Below, one piece after another: positions 23,646-25,325 of a stretch of DNA of 25,325 bases (position 1 is its first letter; every line of letters starts with the position of its first letter). A program made the position numbers and the translations under genes. This DNA is from a virus. Under the pieces are notes generated by a model. The model did not search any database. It had not been told where the DNA came from and saw only the letters and a program-made list of their open reading frames with translations. Where the stretch lies: the IMG/VR virus record IMGVR_UViG_3300043466_000541, positions 1-25,325 of that record; one strand, written 5' to 3'.

Positions 23646-25325
23646 TTATTTAAAACATTGGTGGTTATCTAAAAAGAATGTTTTTCTTTTTACAGTTTCT
23701 TTTCTATTTTCATAAACAATTTCTCGTTCATGGTAAGCTTGTATTCTTAAAGCAGCAATTCTATCAAAATTACCTTTTTCTGGATTATATGATTCAATTT
23801 CTTTTAATAATCCAATATCATATATAGTCATTAAATTAGTTTGTGTTGAACCGTCTTCGTAAGTTCCTCTAACTTCTTCAATACTATCTTTTATATATTC
23901 ATCTCCAGTATACTTACGTTGTGATAACTTACCATCACCAATGTGCATACCAAATTTACGCCTAACTTTAGAATTTTTTGTAGCTATTTTTTCATCAAAA
24001 GCTAATTGAAATTCCCCTTCAAAATATTTCATTAAATCTAATTTTTTAGCTTTAGCGTAATCTAATAATGTTTGGTCATCATTTTCATAACCTATTTTAG
24101 CATTATAGTAATCAGCTAATTGAAATATAATTCTACAAAAGTCATCTTTTTTTGCAGGTCTTCCAACATATTGCCCAACAATTCTGTTATCTAAATTAAA
24201 CGGTACTTTAGCACCAGATAGTATTTTTACATAAGCTGCTCCAACAGAACTACCTGTACTTTGGTCATACCTGTATGTATCTACATCTATAATATATCTA
24301 TTTGCTGGTACTTGACCACCTTCTTTTAAAGGTGGATTCCAAATAACTACCGCTCCTTTTTTATTAGGAGTATTTTCATTAATTGGGTAATCCCAAAAAG
24401 GTTGTAATGTTCCAGTATCGTCAACATTAAATTTTAATTTACCAGAACTATCGTAACTAAATGAACCTACAGTTGCAAATTTTTGATGTAGTTTTTCTCT
24501 TTCTACTTTTAATCGCCATTCTCTAACAGTTAAAACATCAAATATATTACTACTAGAAATTGCAAATGCTTCTGCTGGACACATTGGATGCTCCATTTTA
24601 CGAGCAACTAATCCTTTACCATCTCCTTTAGTTAAATATTTATTTTTTTGATATTCTAATTCAGCTTCTTTTGCTAATTCAATTAAAGATTCACCATTTG
24701 GTGTAATAAATCCTACAGCAGTCCAATAATCAGGAATAAACATTCCACAATAAGTACCAGTAGCACCTTCATCCCAAACATTTTCAAATTCAAGACAATT
24801 ATATTTATTAGGGTTGTAAAAAATTTCTTTAAAACCTTCCCAATCTGTATTATCACCACCACCAGTACCAAACCAAATAATTTGCCCAGTACTATTCATT
24901 AATCCATCACTTAATGAATCTATAGTAGCATCACTAAATTCAATAAGGTTAGGTGCTTTACCAGATTCTTCTACGTATATTTCATCAGCATCTTTACCCC
25001 TTGCAGCACCTTTATTACCCCTAAATGAAATAGCAATAATTTGACTTTTTCTACCTTTATGTACTTCTACACCACCAACATTTTCTTTGTAACCACACAT
25101 TTTATGGTCATCAAGATTTATTAATCTTCGTTTAGTAAACGGTGTTTTACTATCTATCCAGTCAATACATTCAACTGTTTTAGTCATTAACGCATCATCT
25201 AAAAGATACGCATTGTCATAAGCAGTTAATAAAGTTGTAGATTTTTTAAAGAAATGGTATCTTCTACTACCAGCATTACCCATTTTATATGAATAACCAC
25301 CACGTCTTTTTTTACCTACTACTAC
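23646..25325 (-). CDS. terL: Large terminase subunit, N-terminus cut by the window edge
   Basis: The frame is open to the edge, so the true start is beyond 25325; 559 residues are visible. Numbered from the internal Met at 25283: a lambda-like Walker A just before it (GKKRRGGYSYK, 25284-25316), Walker B with catalytic acid in GKDADEIYVEESGKAP (about 96-111), and the coupling motif in QIIWFGTGGG (134-143). The nuclease domain has acids in RYIIDVDTYRYD (D333, D335), GYENDD (E400 region) and GNFDRIAAL (D506). All parts needed for an ATP-driven, headful-type packaging motor with RNase H-like nuclease are present. It is followed by the portal after 6 bases. Family assignment is strong from motif order; the missing part would be the adenine-binding N-terminus. 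Confidence 0.88.
   Translation of the reverse strand, partial: VVVGKKRRGGYSYKMGNAGSRRYHFFKKSTTLLTAYDNAYLLDDALMTKTVECIDWIDSKTPFTKRRLINLDDHKMCGYKENVGGVEVHKGRKSQIIAISFRGNKGAARGKDADEIYVEESGKAPNLIEFSDATIDSLSDGLMNSTGQIIWFGTGGGDNTDWEGFKEIFYNPNKYNCLEFENVWDEGATGTYCGMFIPDYWTAVGFITPNGESLIELAKEAELEYQKNKYLTKGDGKGLVARKMEHPMCPAEAFAISSSNIFDVLTVREWRLKVEREKLHQKFATVGSFSYDSSGKLKFNVDDTGTLQPFWDYPINENTPNKKGAVVIWNPPLKEGGQVPANRYIIDVDTYRYDQSTGSSVGAAYVKILSGAKVPFNLDNRIVGQYVGRPAKKDDFCRIIFQLADYYNAKIGYENDDQTLLDYAKAKKLDLMKYFEGEFQLAFDEKIATKNSKVRRKFGMHIGDGKLSQRKYTGDEYIKDSIEEVRGTYEDGSTQTNLMTIYDIGLLKEIESYNPEKGNFDRIAALRIQAYHEREIVYENRKETVKRKTFFLDNHQCFK

Overview
The window looks like the virion-assembly and lysis module of a tailed phage infecting a Bacteroidota host, most likely a crAss-like phage (order Crassvirales, podovirus-type). 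Two lines of evidence support this. First, the gene set and order match that group as I recall it: large terminase, portal, a probable scaffold, a ~500-residue capsid protein, head-tail ring proteins, a ~1350-residue muzzle-type tail protein, then an internal virion (cargo) protein. Second, the DNA is very AT-rich, gene starts lack purine-rich Shine-Dalgarno sequences and follow A/T-rich leaders, and the best promoter match is the Bacteroidota -33/-7 type. I assign the families from memory of their sequences; no search was run.

Every gene lies on the minus strand, so transcription runs from high to low coordinates. Packing is dense: many genes overlap or are separated by 1-10 bases, and the longest gene-free stretch is 106 bases (21215-21320). 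No tRNA, CRISPR array, insertion sequence or reverse transcriptase was seen. Of the 23 complete genes, 22 end in TAA, one ends in TGA and none ends in TAG.

Layout in transcription order. (1) Packaging and head, 25325-15538: TerL (cut by the window edge), portal, a 106-base promoter region, acidic scaffold-like protein, major capsid protein, a conserved protein of unknown role, a Thr/Ala/Gly-rich structural protein, and a ring/adaptor-type protein. (2) Host-recognition region, 15536-9376: a Cys-tailed protein, a small protein, a 1262-residue collagen-containing tail fibre with internal repeats, a concanavalin-fold adhesin-like protein and a small accessory protein. The adhesin and the C-terminal half of the fibre are clearly richer in G+C than the rest, which suggests exchange. 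(3) Lysis cassette, 9305-7018: an unknown protein, two small membrane proteins, a DUF5675 putative endolysin, and two overlapping spanin-like membrane/coiled-coil genes. (4) Tail and ejection region, 7013-1: a 44-residue small protein, two ring-type proteins flanking an unknown conserved protein, the muzzle protein and the start of a cargo protein.

The most notable observation is at the start of the tail fibre. Its natural ATG (14390) forms a TAATG overlap with the preceding stop, but an in-frame TAA follows after 15 codons. The 1262-residue frame then continues with no ATG and could only restart at a non-ATG codon such as TTG (14318), or be reached by readthrough. Either the fibre is switched off or attenuated by a nonsense change, or an unusual mechanism of expression is at work.
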